Part shown: piece after piece, positions 12,001 through 20,579 of the stretch | Numbering within the stretch: the first letter of the stretch is position 1 | Layout of the letters: the number at the start of each line of letters is the position of its first letter | DNA from: Isoetes engelmannii | Taxonomy: Eukaryota > Streptophyta > Lycopodiopsida > Isoetales > Isoetaceae | Reading direction: 5' to 3' | Length of the DNA: 29,220 nt | NCBI GenBank assembly: GCA_011763485.2 | Contig: JAANSK020022245.1 | Location: forward strand, 1 to 29,220 | Program-made: the position numbers and the translations under genes | Notes under the pieces: generated by a model | What the model saw: the letters and a program-made list of their open reading frames with translations, nothing else | Told to the model about the DNA's origin: nothing | The model's database searches: none

Positions 12001-15000
12001 ATTCAACCTCTCAAGTGCCTCTCCTGGAGCAAGATTGATTTCATCTAAGAGAAGCCAGTGTCCATTTCGCAGTGCTCTAATTAAAGCACCTTCAACAAAT
12101 GAAAACGCAAAGGCTCCTTTTGCGGATTCGATCTGACGGTCAGCTTGGCTAAGGGAAGCTGAAAATGCCTGCCAGGCTTCAGACTTTTCTGAACTAAGGG
12201 CCCGTTTTCGTTTTGGACTATGTTCTGCACGTGATTCATTTAGCTTTGACACCTTCCCTACTGCAGTATGAAAGGCTTTCAACAAGTTTGTCCAGTCCTT
12301 TCTTTCCACAAATTTCTGAACCCTCAGAAGGTACTTCGAATTTTGCTAAAGAGTATAAATCGATAGGGTTAGTGAATGCAAAGAGAAACAGCTGTGGGTA
12401 AAAGACTGACCTGAGAAGGAAAAGTACGACGAAATAGTTGAATAAAGGTATCAAACAGGGGAAGGCATATGCTGTGTGATTCCACAGGCTTAAAACCGCC
12501 CAGAAAATCTGCACTATCACTTTGTTGACTTAAGTTCTGCACCACAAAGAACGTATTAACTTCTGCATCCTCAAAATTGGTTAACCCTAAAGAGTATCTT
12601 TCTTTCAGCTATTTCAAAAAGAAACCCTCTGGCCCTTTCTGTTATAGCACCCAAAACAGAAATACAAGAACGACTCTAATCAGCAAGATAAGATGCCTAA
12701 AAAACAACCATTTCCAGCAATGACCCGTTGAATAGATTGTTTACCACAATGGTCAAAGGCACTGAAAGATGAGATGCTAGCTGTTGAACTAAAGTGGTCT
12801 TCCCTGTTCCAGTTTCTCCAACAAGGAGCACAGGCTCCTGATTTTGAACACATTTACCAATGCGTTCCAAAAGGCGCACAAAGTGACCAGTATTTGCAAA
12901 CAAACGGGGGTGGACTTTTGTTATCTAAAGAACACAGCTTTGTAAGTCAGTGGAATGGTGTTATAGTGCACAAATAAGGAAAGTACATATGTACATATAT
13001 TATACCTGAGGAGCACGTGTAAGAATGGCATGCCCAATTTGTAAACCGGAATCTAGTACCTGCAACCAACCTATTGTAATAGAGGATATCACAGAATCAA
13101 CGGGATACCACAGCTTCAGGTAACAGCATACCTGGAAAGCCGGTTTATAGAGGTGACTAAAATACTCAACACGTTGCAATGGAATTCCCCACATTTCAGC
13201 GATAGCTCTAACCAGTTGACTATCAGCCGCATTTGGGATAGAACCAGTAAAGCAATCCAAAGCCTGCAGAATATGTTTGTTAGTATGTTCTCCCAAGTCT
13301 TAGCGAATTTGCTTATTACCATCACCTCTAGAAAAATCTGGTCCTTTATTGAGTCCTGCAACACTGAACTGTTTACTAATCCAGCTATTCTTTTGCACCA
13401 CTTTATAATATCCCTGCATAAGGTTCCAGGATAGTCAATAAAACTAGTCCCATTATGTAATGTACTTATACTGTGAGTAGAAGCCAGACGCACCTAATTG
13501 AGTACTGGCGCCCAACATGTATTGAAATCCCACCAGCACTCGACTGTGAAGCTATGGCTTTCACCCTGTTGAAGGTACCTGGAAGAAATTGCAACATGTA
13601 ATTAAGCACAAGATTGACATGACATATTACTCTCCAAAACATTTTAAAATGCACATAAACATACTACTGTAAACAGTTCCTCCAGACAAAAAGTCGTCAT
13701 TAATACCACCAATTATCAAAAAGTGGGGGGGGGGACATCTATTACCTATTAATTTTGGTATCAACGATGCAAGTGAGAGAAAACGTTCTTGTAGAATTGT
13801 TGCTAGCTCTTCATCAGAAGGAGATGGCACAACAATCTTTCTCCATGAGTAGTTGGCCACTTCTTTTCCTGCGCAATATCATAATTATCTCCTTCTGGAA
13901 ACTTTAAGCAGGGAAAAATGCCGAGAAAGGTACAAACAGCCACGCTACCTCCATAAGGACTGTTATGTGTGGAACCAAACTTCATTCTAGTTATTGTCGA
14001 AAATAATCGAAAATTACCAGCGGCATATATTTTCTGCTTTTAAATAAAAAAGAAAAGGTTATATAAGATGTCACATAGGTAATTGCATGTGACCATCCAT
14101 GTTTAAAACAAGGGGGCATAAAGTCAAATTCCTCGACACACAAAATTGTTTGATTGGACAAACCAGAAACTAATAAAAGCTTTCTTTTATAAGTAGGTTT
14201 TACATGTCCTAAAAACACAAGCTTCCCATGAAGTATCATACCTCCCCACGTCCTGGAATATATAACATTCGATCTTCCAATAACGGTCCTAGGACAGAAA
14301 ATATTTCAGAGGGTGCCTTATCAATGTCCTCAAATACTACCCATAAACCTTTACTTACTGCCTGAAAATTGAGTAGAAAGGCCCATTTGAGACAATGGTC
14401 GTCACAAAAAAATGAACTTCCAATAAAAAATCAAATTGCCCATGGTGATAATAGCGAAAACAGAGCTGCAAGAGTTACCTGAGTCAGAGCACCAGGCTGC
14501 CATTTAAATTCCCCTGGAACTTCAGTGCAAACATAGGTTCCCAGCAACACCTTACTATCCATTTGATCATCCAGATGAATAAATATAGCATCTTCAGAAA
14601 ACAATGCCATGCTCACCAACCAAGTCAAAAAATAAATAACAAATATCTTACGGGCCAAATAATACCAGCATTTCCCGTAAGATGCGCTAGCTCCTGAATC
14701 AGAGATGTCTTTCCACAGCCTAGAGCTCCTTCTAGAAGGATAGGCCGGCACTCTGTTAGAGCCAACGCTATAGCTCTGAAACTAGCTTCCAGACTTGGTG
14801 TCAATACTAATGATGTCCTGGAGATAAAGAAATGCACCATCAGTTGACTTTCAATAATGCCGATGAATATCAACTGAATTGTTATTGGGAACTTTACCTT
14901 AACTTTTCTAGACAGTGCCTTACAGGAAGATCAATGCCACAAACTTCAATGCTGGATATTCTACCATCCTTTTCATGTTTCCACTTTAATGCTGTTGATA

Positions 15001-16353
15001 TTTGATTTGGGACTTGGCTTCCAGAACTTGACAATGCATCTTGCTGATCTTGACAGCCAAACTCAACAAATATGCTAGCTTTCTCCACTGCTGTTTCTTG
15101 GGAAAATTCTTCCCACCTATATTTGAAGTTGCATCAACTACTGCGACTTTAAAGTCAAGTAAAGAAGACTATTTACCGTCTCAAGCATTGGAATGTCTCC
15201 TGTTCTGTAAGATTGCAAATTGAGCTGCTTAGTTCCCTTGTTGCTGCATCATTCATCCTAAAGACTAGTGACAAAACTTGGACGGCACACCATCGCACAT
15301 CTGAGACCAGATGTCTTTCTACTCCGCTGGTCCACTGAAGAAGATCTAGAAAAGGACTCCAGTCCCACAAATCCCTGAAAATTTTGGGTTCCAATAGCAA
15401 GAAGCGATAAGCTGCTCGTATCACTTCAATCAGATCAGGCATGCCCTGTAAAAAAACATGAGATTACAACTCCTATAGATTCTGGTGAATAAATAGCACT
15501 TTGGATTGACAATCTCTCTTCTGTACCTTTTCAACCAAATTGCTATGAAGTAGCCTCTCAAAAACAGGAGGCGCAAAAGCATAATACTCCAGCAAGGCAC
15601 TGCAGGCAGCAACAACTAGATAGTACATATGTCTTTCACGTCTATAATCTTTCATATTGCATTAAAGAAGTTCACCTCAGTAGGTAGGGTTGTAACTCCA
15701 AAATCTTACTGAAAGCTATACTCGCATATTCACGAGTACTTAAATTCCATTGGAAATGGCCGATCTGAACATTGCTAGATAACTTTCTGAGAGTGTTTAT
15801 GGCTCTACTGACTAGTTTTGGAAGGACTTGACGAAAGCATCCAGCAACAACCACAGTAACATTTGGCCGTAATAAAAGACATTCCATTGCCATCAACACG
15901 TCTTCATCGTTGATTTCATATTCCTGCATCAGAATAATGACACTTTATAAGTTCCAAAATCTAAAACCTCAGCAATGAAAAAAGTGTAAGTAAATAAACG
16001 CCATGTCTGAATTACGAGGAAAATAGAAACTGTCCTTTCTCTAAATTCAAGGATCATTCTTGTTTTCCTAAGCATTGTTCATTGCCAAAAGAGTTATTGT
16101 TTGATGAATTCTGATCCGTTCAGATTCTTGAGCATTGAAAATAAAATTTTTCTTTCGAAGCTCGCTAACTATTTCTGTTGTGCAACTGAAATTGCTTCGG
16201 TTTGCACTATTAACCCTTTAACATATATATGTTCAGGAGACTACTAACCCGGACGAGTAGGCTGGAAACCATGGGTTCGTCCCTGAGCAAAGGGCAACGT
16301 GATAACAACCTGCACAAGCACTTACGAGAATCAAATGGATTTGGCTCGGCCAT
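1616..16353 (-). CDS. MDN1: Midasin, AAA+ ATPase of 60S ribosome maturation (5' half, 35 exons)
   Basis: Midasin docks on pre-60S particles in nucleolus and nucleoplasm and uses ATP to strip off assembly factors (Ytm1/PES-BOP1-WDR12 and Rsa4/NLE). Exons, 5' to 3': 16353-16249, 15923-15676, 15599-15527, 15445-15177, 15116-14898, 14817-14666, 14591-14479, 14361-14242, 14033-13949, 13868-13746, 13578-13494, 13413-13326, 13263-13132, 13059-13006, 12924-12745, 12536-12411, 12345-10534, 10461-10391, 10320-10125, 10008-9904, 9825-9523, 8383-8190, 8108-8054, 7976-7823, 7717-7641, 7575-7443, 7186-7079, 6997-6897, 6693-6604, 5239-5174, 4918-4754, 4673-4466, 4388-3496, 3412-1874, 1805-1616. They sum to 8,632 nt (2,877 codons plus one base). 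All introns are GT-AG except intron 27 (GC-AG). Phases agree throughout, with no internal stop. Full-length plant midasin is about 5,000-5,400 residues, so the 3' half lies off the left edge. The start ATG at 16353 gives MAEPNPFDSR, collinear with plant midasin N-termini. Confidence 0.93.
3030..4388 (-). CDS. MDN1: Midasin AAA6 module (exon 33, start of exon 34)
   Basis: Exon 33 (893 nt) opens with DGIEAVAYFLDVIYLQRLRT and holds Walker A GPSKTGKTS (about residues 2112-2120), followed by LSSATDTTELLGCFEQHD. A long, variable, partly coiled insertion separates this from the Walker B position, which reads WVLLENANFCSPT: the usual D-E is replaced by E-N. The same loss is known in other midasins (K-N in Arabidopsis, as I recall it), so AAA6 probably binds but hydrolyses ATP poorly or not at all. 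Exon 34 continues VLDRLNPLVEPSG, then FRLFLTVDTSYGEVSRAMRN and RGVEIYM, the conserved AAA6 sensor and arginine segment. Confidence 0.93.
4466..7575 (-). CDS. MDN1: Midasin AAA5 module (exons 26-32)
   Basis: Exon 26 ends VGIHPFYIGI, the conserved lead-in. Exon 27 carries FEFGAPTTCNNALRIFRAMQ and stops just before the P-loop. Exon 28 gives GSPGVGKTS (Walker A, about 1798-1806) and LVRINLSEQ. Exon 29 is TDIMDLFGSELPIEGG and FQWSDGIFLK. Walker B is split from its helix by an intron: exon 30 gives WILLDELNLASQSVLE (D-E about 1868-1869) and exon 31 continues GLNSCLDHRGEVFIPELG. Exon 31 also holds sensor-1 FRVFGCQNPLNEGGGRKGLP and SFLNRFTK. Exon 32 carries the lid, SPWEFNLRDILRWCRLIEG. Serine stands where plant midasins usually have proline in NLAPQS. 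Intron 27 starts with GC rather than GT. Intron 29 is 1.36 kb and carries a LINE relic. Confidence 0.93.
4980..5041. repeat. 31-bp perfect tandem duplication in intron 30
   Basis: Two adjacent identical 31-bp copies (4980-5010 and 5011-5041) lie inside the intron between exons 30 and 31. Identity of the copies points to a recent event, such as replication slippage or repair of a double-strand break. Confidence 0.95.
5240..6603 (-). other. MDN1: Intron 29 of MDN1 (long, with LINE relic)
   Basis: This 1,364-nt intron separates AAA5 exons 29 and 30. Its middle (about 5500-6330) is a degenerate LINE in the opposite orientation. I see nothing recognisable in 5240-5490 or 6335-6600. The splice sites AAG|GTATGT and TTGCAG|GCAC are strong. 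Confidence 0.85.
5503..6330 (+). mobile_element. Degenerate LINE fragment (endonuclease end)
   Basis: The plus-strand reading at 5503-5715 contains FTCAPHNGGNSVVDYLIGSP, the C-terminal signature of apurinic-type LINE endonucleases (glycine-rich turn, then V-V-D-Y and a short hydrophobic turn). The usual S-D-H catalytic triplet that follows is not visible. Further downstream are basic, lysine-rich readings resembling the linker between endonuclease and reverse transcriptase, with many stops and frame changes. No reverse-transcriptase core is present. It is therefore an old partial copy, antisense to MDN1. The clade is not certain. Confidence 0.6.
7190..7315. repeat. 63-bp perfect tandem duplication beside exon 27 acceptor
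   Basis: Copies at 7190-7252 and 7253-7315 are identical. The inner copy starts three bases before the exon 27 acceptor AG (7187-7188), so the duplicated unit includes most of the polypyrimidine tract and the likely branch region of intron 26. The second copy gives a duplicate tract 63 bases upstream. Confidence 0.95.
7641..10320 (-). CDS. MDN1: Midasin AAA4 module (exons 19-25)
   Basis: Exon 19 has Walker A GETGCGKTT (about residues 1380-1388) and ends IINCHQHTETSDFLG. Exon 20 continues GFRPVRDRENV. Exon 21 contains a charged insertion followed by FVWHDGPLVEAMRNGD and Walker B LFLIDEISLADDSVLERLN (D-E about 1530-1531). Exon 22 gives FRLFATMNPGGDFGKKELSPAL-type sensor sequence and RNRFTEIWVPPVTD. 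Exon 23 is only 55 nt (LVDPLLEFWK). Exon 24 carries the lid, SIRDLLSWVSF, and GAFLVLLDGLQLG. Exon 25 is taken to start at the GTCACAG acceptor (7717), because the upstream ATGCAG would leave a 57-nt intron and add residues absent from plant midasins. Intron 21, inside this module, is long and repeat-bearing. Confidence 0.93.
8484..8760 (-). other. Coding-like island of unknown origin in intron 21
   Basis: One minus-strand frame stays open for about 90 codons and reads like real protein (for example ESWLVSYLTNIDVFEG and LPLPDTDPHVLSTMLKGVVD). It is preceded by a pyrimidine-rich tract and followed by GTATTA. Its frame does not fit between exons 21 and 22, which are both phase 0 at the junction: spliced after the nearest AG it would read another frame with a stop. 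It is not part of known midasin. It may be a captured gene fragment or part of an unrecognised transposon. Confidence 0.35.
9111..9231 (+). repeat. Dispersed repeat copy B with (TTTC)n tail
   Basis: This is the second copy of the repeat at 970-1096, in the same orientation, here inside intron 21. It ends in a cleaner tail of three to four TTTC units. Similarity begins near 9113 with ctctagaaggc and runs to the tail. The sequence before it differs from that before copy A, so only the 3' part is shared. That is what 5'-truncated retroposon copies look like. Confidence 0.6.
10391..11364 (-). CDS. MDN1: Midasin AAA3 module (end of exon 17, exon 18)
   Basis: This is the best conserved module. Walker A GPTSSGKTS lies at about residues 1079-1087 and is followed by FVRINNHEHTDLQEYLG. 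Walker B is YWIVLDELNLAPSDVLEALN (D-E about 1146-1147). The segment FMLFATQNPPGIYGGRKVLS is sensor 1 and its loop, and AFRNRFMELHVDDIPEDEL carries the arginine finger region. The lid follows as FITPRDLFRWAERH. Exon 17 is the longest exon (1,812 nt) and joins AAA2 and AAA3 without an intron. Exon 18 (10461-10391, 71 nt) is a short linker, FYNSPRLERIQSLKEHP, needed to restore phase before exon 19. Confidence 0.95.
11365..13263 (-). CDS. MDN1: Midasin AAA2 module (exons 13-17, first part)
   Basis: Exons 13 and 14 encode the linker between modules (IAEMWGIPLQRVEYF, then LDSGLQIGHAIL). Exon 15 holds Walker A GETGTGKTT (about residues 658-666). Exon 16 carries NLSQQSDSADFLGGFKP, the conserved segment seen in several midasin modules. 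Exon 17 opens at 12345 and supplies Walker B WLLLDEINLAPGEALERL (D-E about 825-826), sensor-1 FRVFACMNPATDVGKREL and the arginine-rich LLRNRFTEIYV that reaches the neighbouring module. Between exon 16 and Walker B lies a variable basic stretch including SPKRKRALSS, a plausible nuclear-localisation signal. All catalytic residues are present, so ATP binding and hydrolysis look possible. Confidence 0.93.
13326..14817 (-). CDS. MDN1: Midasin AAA1 module (exons 6-12)
   Basis: Exon 6 holds the Walker A loop GALGCGKTS (about residues 335-343). Exon 7 gives FIHLDDQMDSKVLLGTYVC, the conserved strand after the P-loop helix. Exon 8 carries the Walker B-like segment WVVFEDIDKAPSE, with acidic residues ED-D. 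Exon 9 encodes the sensor-1 region NFRLFSTIT. Exon 10 encodes WRKIVVPSPSDEEL, and exon 12 the lid-domain RDIIKWCKRI. Exon 6 is taken to end at GCTG|GTATTA (phase 1) because that joins cleanly to DAIFIHLDDQ; reading on to the next GTAAGA would break the frame. The exon 12 donor is ambiguous between GAG|GTGATG and ATG|GTAATA, both phase 0. The first fits midasin alignments better. Confidence 0.88.
14898..16353 (-). CDS. MDN1: Midasin N-terminal domain (exons 1-5)
   Basis: Exons 1-5 encode about 305 residues ahead of the first ATPase module. Exon 1 gives 35 residues from the ATG at 16353 and ends at a G|GTTAGT donor in phase 0. Exon 2 opens EYEINDEDVLMAMECLLL, matching the VDEEEVIHAL-type segment of plant midasin. 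Exon 3 carries YYAFAPPVFERLL, the counterpart of a conserved Y-F-x-x-A-P-P-x-x-E-R segment. Exon 4 carries FRDLWDWSPFLDLL followed by VRWCAVQVLSLVFR, both conserved landmarks. The domain is mostly helical and poorly conserved in sequence. It packs against the AAA+ ring in known Mdn1/Rea1 structures. Alternative ATGs exist in exon 2, but only the exon 1 start gives the expected N-terminal length. Confidence 0.9.
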
Positions 16354-16374
16354 AGTTATTCAAATGGATTTGGC
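16331..16374. repeat. 15-bp direct repeat flanking the MDN1 start codon
   Basis: The 15-mer tcaaatggatttggc occurs at 16331-16345 (codons 3-8 of MDN1) and again at 16360-16374 (5' leader), a period of 29 bases with the ATG between them. On the gene's strand it is GCCAAATCCATTTGA. Confidence 0.9.
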
Positions 16375-16390
16375 AGCGGCCTGGGAGGCA

Positions 16391-16420
16391 AGGGGTTTAG
16401 CCTTCACCCTAAAACCCTAA
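16391..16420 (-). promoter_or_regulatory. MDN1: Telo-box cluster upstream of MDN1 start
   Basis: AAACCCTAA stands at 16412-16420, with a related CCCTAAAA beside it (16408-16414) and ctaaacccc on the other strand at 16392-16400. Telo-boxes close to the start are common in plant genes for ribosomal proteins and ribosome biogenesis factors, where they support expression in dividing cells. The place (about 40-70 bases before the ATG) and the gene's role both fit. No clear TATA box is visible within the next 100 bases. Confidence 0.6.
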
Positions 16421-17049
16421 AACACGTTTAAATATTAGAATTGGTGGGGTTTTCTTTTCAATTGCCATTTCCATTAATGGATTGGTTTTTCCTGTTAAGA
16501 TTGTGAAATTAGGCCCGAGTATGAAAGATTTGCATTGTGACCCTCAAGTTATGCACCCCTTTATTACATTCACAAAAACAACATGTATCTTGGGTTTGCT
16601 CTTCATACTAGCAGTCAAAACAATTTTGAAGATTGTTCTTGGAAGGCTTGCGTCTCTACATGATTCTTAGGGAAAAAAAAATTTGCTAATCAAATCTGGA
16701 GGTTCTCAATACTGGATGATCTTGTAGACTGGTCGATTATCTGTTCCAAGTGGATTTTAATTTTCGCTTTGACATTTTGATTGAGACGAATAAGTTCTTA
16801 GCAACTAAAGTGTTTTTCTATGAACAAAGTTGTCAACAACATTTTAGTTTAGATCGTCATTTTCTTTCTTTTGTTTTGTTGATAGGCCTACATGAACACC
16901 CACCTTTAGATTTTAAGAAAACATGGATCTATAGCAATCAAATATACTGGAGTAATCTTAGAAGTAATTCCGGACCATAAGATCTCTCCCACTTACGGAC
17001 AAGTTGAGGAATACACACCAAACACAACCTTTAGAAAATATAATGGACA
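16421..17049. other. Intergenic region upstream of MDN1
   Basis: AT-rich sequence with no supported ORF or repeat. It should contain the MDN1 promoter and leader. I see no coding region, RNA gene or transposon signature. Confidence 0.5.
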
Positions 17050-17757
17050 CATGGGAGACCTCTTGAGTAGATCTGGGTGTGGCGTTTCCTGAGACCACCA
17101 TAAGCAAGTAGGATGTTTCCCATACACATCCGGACGTTTCAGCCAGTTGGTTAGGCCGGGATGGTTACGGAACGTTACATTTAGTATCGCAGCAAGCTCA
17201 AGTCTCCATGGAGGCATACATTTGGATACCGTTGGATGGTATAGTCTTCACTTAGTCTTGGACACCATTAAATGGTGTGTGGTCTATGGTCTTGTGATGC
17301 TCGAGAACGTGCATAGTTCTAATGGAAGAGATTCTAACGAACCATAGGAGACCGCTCGAGTAGATCTTGGCATGGAGTTTCCTGCCACCACCGTAAGAGG
17401 GTGGAATGGATTTCCCATAAACATTTGGATGTTTTGACTTAAGAGTTGGGTATGTCGAGGTAGTTAAGGAGCGTTACATTTTGGTATCAAAGCAGGCCGA
17501 ATCTCCATGGGGGCATGTATGACTTGTACCATTGGACGGTATGGTCTTGGTTTGGCCTTGGACACCATGGGATGGTGTGCTTTATGGTCACGTGATGCTC
17601 GAGGATGAGCATAGTTCTAGTGGGAGATATTGCTAGTAGATTTGGTGTGGCATTTTTTTACACCACCATAAAAGGGTGGGATGATTTTCCATAAACATTT
17701 GGATGTTTTGGCCAGTTGGTTAGGTTGGAGGGGTTAAGGAACGTCGTGCAGTCGGGT
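17050..17757 (+). repeat. Tandem array (about 280-290 bp units) with LTR/PBS-like sequence
   Basis: Two full units and a partial one begin near 17052, 17346 and 17621. Each opens with a gggaga(c/t) block, then gtagat(c/t)t(g/t)g, a c-accacc-taag block, and t-catttggatgtttt. Late in the first two units a gttacatt block is followed by tagtatcgcagc (17182-17193) or tggtatcaaagc (17482-17493). The latter closely resembles the primer-binding site complementary to initiator methionine tRNA used by plant LTR elements. The units are clearly diverged, so the array is old. It looks like repeated LTR-end plus leader sequence of a fossil LTR element. Confidence 0.6.
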
Positions 17758-18340
17758 GGTTAAGGAACGTCACGCATTCTGAGATTTCGTCCATGTTCTT
17801 CAAGAGTTTTGCTATAGATAAGTATTTCATCAAAGAAAATGATGATAAGTTCATCCAGAAATGCACGAAAGGCATCATTCACTATTCTCATGAACGTTGC
17901 AGGAGTATTTGTTAATCCAAAAGTCATGACAATGAATTGGTAATGTCCATACCTAGTCCTCAAAACCAACTCATGGATATCCTATTCTATTCTATTCTAT
18001 TCTATTCTATTCTATTCTATTCTATTCTATTCTATTCTATTCTATTCTATTCTATTCTTCTTTTGTTCTTATTTGATGGTAGTCGGATCTAAGACCTATC
18101 TTTGAAAAATACTTATCTCCTTGCAACTGAGCCACGAGGTCATCTGCTCTAGGCAATGCAAACCTTTTTTTTATAGTGTGCTTATTTAACTGACGATAGT
18201 CAATGCACATCGGGTTCCATCATTTTTTTTTTTACAACCACTATTGGTGTTCCAAAAGGTGAAACACCGGACTGGATGAATCCTAAATTAAGGAGCTCTT
18301 GTAACTGCTTCTTGAGTTTCACTCCCGGGGGATTCACCTA
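17758..18340 (-). mobile_element. Ty3/gypsy reverse-transcriptase fossil
   Basis: Minus-strand readings carry classic Ty3/gypsy reverse-transcriptase signatures: [13 protein letters not shown] near 18240, and RYGHYQFIVMTFGLTNTPATF then EILIYSKTLEEHG near 17770-17950. Only the front part of the reverse transcriptase is present. No integrase, RNase H, gag or paired LTRs lie around it in the right order. It is a small, broken, old fragment. A pentanucleotide microsatellite lies within its span, and the L1 LINE adjoins it on the right. Confidence 0.85.
17983..18058. repeat. (TATTC)n microsatellite, about 15 units
   Basis: A near-perfect pentanucleotide run lies inside the span of the Ty3/gypsy fossil. 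Its purity suggests recent expansion and length variation among individuals. Confidence 0.97.
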
Positions 18341-18544
18341 TATGTATATTAGATATGCCATTTGCGAAGATAGGGACAGGAAAAAACCCCTTATTTACCA
18401 TTGTTCCAACAGAAAACTCCTTTTCATACTCCTATCCATCCCTCTGTATATATACCCTATAAAATATTTCTATAGACAAACTAGTAAACTTTTATATGTA
18501 TTCTCTGCCCATATTCATCTTTTTTACATATTCTACTTAGGAGA

Positions 18545-20373
18545 ATACAACCTTGATTGATCAGTTTGTTCCAGTGAAGTCCTTCCATGGCACCTATGTA
18601 ATTGCCAAGAATATATATGTTTGGAAGGAATGCAGATTGATTGTTGCTAATAACTGCTTGGAGAAGACTCTTAATTCTATTGGCAAGAATCTTAGCACAG
18701 ATCTTGTAGGTGGTATTGGTAAGAGAAATTGGCCTCCAATCTGAGATGGTAGAGGGATTATCTACCTTAGGAATAAGGCTAATGAAGCCAGAGCAGATAG
18801 AGGAGTGCAGATGGTTATAGTTCGAGAAGCCTTTAATCATGAGCATAAGATCACCTTCGATTATTTTCCAAGATTTCAAGTAGAACTCGGGTGGAAAACC
18901 ATCAGGGCCTGGGCTTTTGTTTTTACCCAAGCTCTTTAAAGTGTTGAGAACCTCTTCTTCAGTAGGAAGGGACTCTACATTGTGAGAAGAAATATTGGGA
19001 TCCGAGTTTGGCAGACTACCAATGAGGTCTATGAACTGTTGAGCCTGGGGAGCTTGATCTGTACTAAAAATGGGCTTAGCAAAGATATCTGCAAACTTTT
19101 TATTTCTGAAGGAAGAAATGTCCAGCTGACCAGACAAAGTTTGACAACTGTCATTAAGAATGGAGGAAAGCTGACTTCTAAACAGTCTATTTTTGGACAC
19201 TCTAAAGAGAAATTTAGAATTATAGGAATCCATGTTGGAGAAATACTTCAATTTGCACCTGATTACAACACCTTTGACTTCATATTCTTCAATGATTTTA
19301 AGGGTTAATTCCAGATTTCCTTCCAGAAGATGCAGGTCGAGGTTTAAATGGTCATCTTGTAGCTGAAGTCTGACATCTCTCATTTCAGTCATGTATTTGT
19401 TTTTTTCTGCTACTCTCACTTCATGTAGATTTTTGGTCCACAACTTGCTTCAGGATTTGGAAGATTTGATATTGGCGTAGAAAGATTTCATTGAGTTGGA
19501 TTCTTAGACTCTAGGAAGGGAGTTGTAAAAGGAAGCAAAGTCTTTGCATAAATTCTCATTGTCTAAGTAGAAGCAATTAAATTTGAAAGGGATGTTTGAG
19601 GACCTTTTAATGGACAGAATCTGCTTAGTAGATAGGAATTGAGGCTGGTGATCAGAGATAGAAGTGCTCTCATCACTGTAGACCAGATAATTATCCCAAA
19701 AGGAATTGGATAGATCACTGACATAAAATCTGTCCAGGGCACAGAATACTCGATATTTTCCATCTTGTTTGTTTGGCCAAGTATATTTAGTAGAAGATGA
19801 GGGGATGTGATGAAGCAGATGAGAATCAAGCAGATTATCCCATTGAACTCTCTCATTGACTGACATGTTTAAATTTTTGCCAATCTTGAGATCCCAGGTT
19901 GGGGTGTTGTTGAAGTCACCAGCTAGAATCCAAGAGGCACAATTCTGTGAAGCAATCCAGGCATTGACTTCCTGCCAGGTACTTTCTCTCACTCTAGAGT
20001 CAGTTGAGGCACAGCTGTTGATAATGCCAAAAGGGGAGTCATTGTGATAGAAGATTACTGCCTGCCAACATTTGAAGGGACTGTTATAGATATTATGCGG
20101 GAGGTATTTCCAAATGATGCAAAGTCCTCCAGAAGTACCAGAGGCTTCAATCCAGATAGAAGAGAAACCAGGGCCAATTCAATCAGTCGGGTTAGAGCAT
20201 TCAAAGTTTGGAAGTCTGAGCTCTTGCAACAGAATGATATCAGAATTGTAGCTCCTAATTTGAGATAAGGCACGCCTTCTTTTGAGAGGGCCTTTGATGC
20301 CTCTAAGATTCCAAGTGAGAATCTTCATTAAATGAACCTTAAGAAGGGGATAGAGTGGCTGAGAGGCACTCAA
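18545..20373 (-). pseudogene. LINE ORF2 (endonuclease plus partial reverse transcriptase)
   Basis: The start region reads MKILTWNLRGIKGPLKRR and DIILLQELRL (20179-20330), the N-terminal AP-endonuclease signature with the catalytic Asn and Glu. A frameshift follows near 20190. The frame at 19504-19992 carries WILAGDFNNTP (catalytic D-x-N) and SISDHQPQ (S-D-H). After a stop near 19504, the frame at 18481-19443 gives KNKSPGPDGFPPEF, then FISLIPKVDNPSTISDWRPI and SLTNTTYKICAKILANRIK, the first conserved reverse-transcriptase blocks. The polymerase catalytic motif is absent because the element ends. Confidence 0.9.
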
Positions 20374-20579
20374 AGATCTCTTTTGGAGTTCTTACTGCTA
20401 TTTCTAGTGTTTGAAGCTGGAGTACCAAAGGACCTTAGAGTGATTTTGTTATGTCTAAGAACATGTCTCTTTGAGTTGTTACAAGTAAATTTTTTGAATT
20501 TTTACCTTTGTATTTTTTTTTTTTTTTTTTTTTTACTTTTACTCAAATTTCCAGATATCTCATTAGAGGAATAGAAGTA

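Noticed and set aside
13725-13734. G10 run as a G-quadruplex or regulatory site
   Set aside because: A single homopolymer run in intron 10 with no neighbouring G tracts. Probably simple slippage.
16229-16420. Plus-strand ORF opposite midasin exon 1
   Set aside because: It is the shadow of exon 1 and the leader. The minus strand gives the midasin N-terminus with a matching donor phase.
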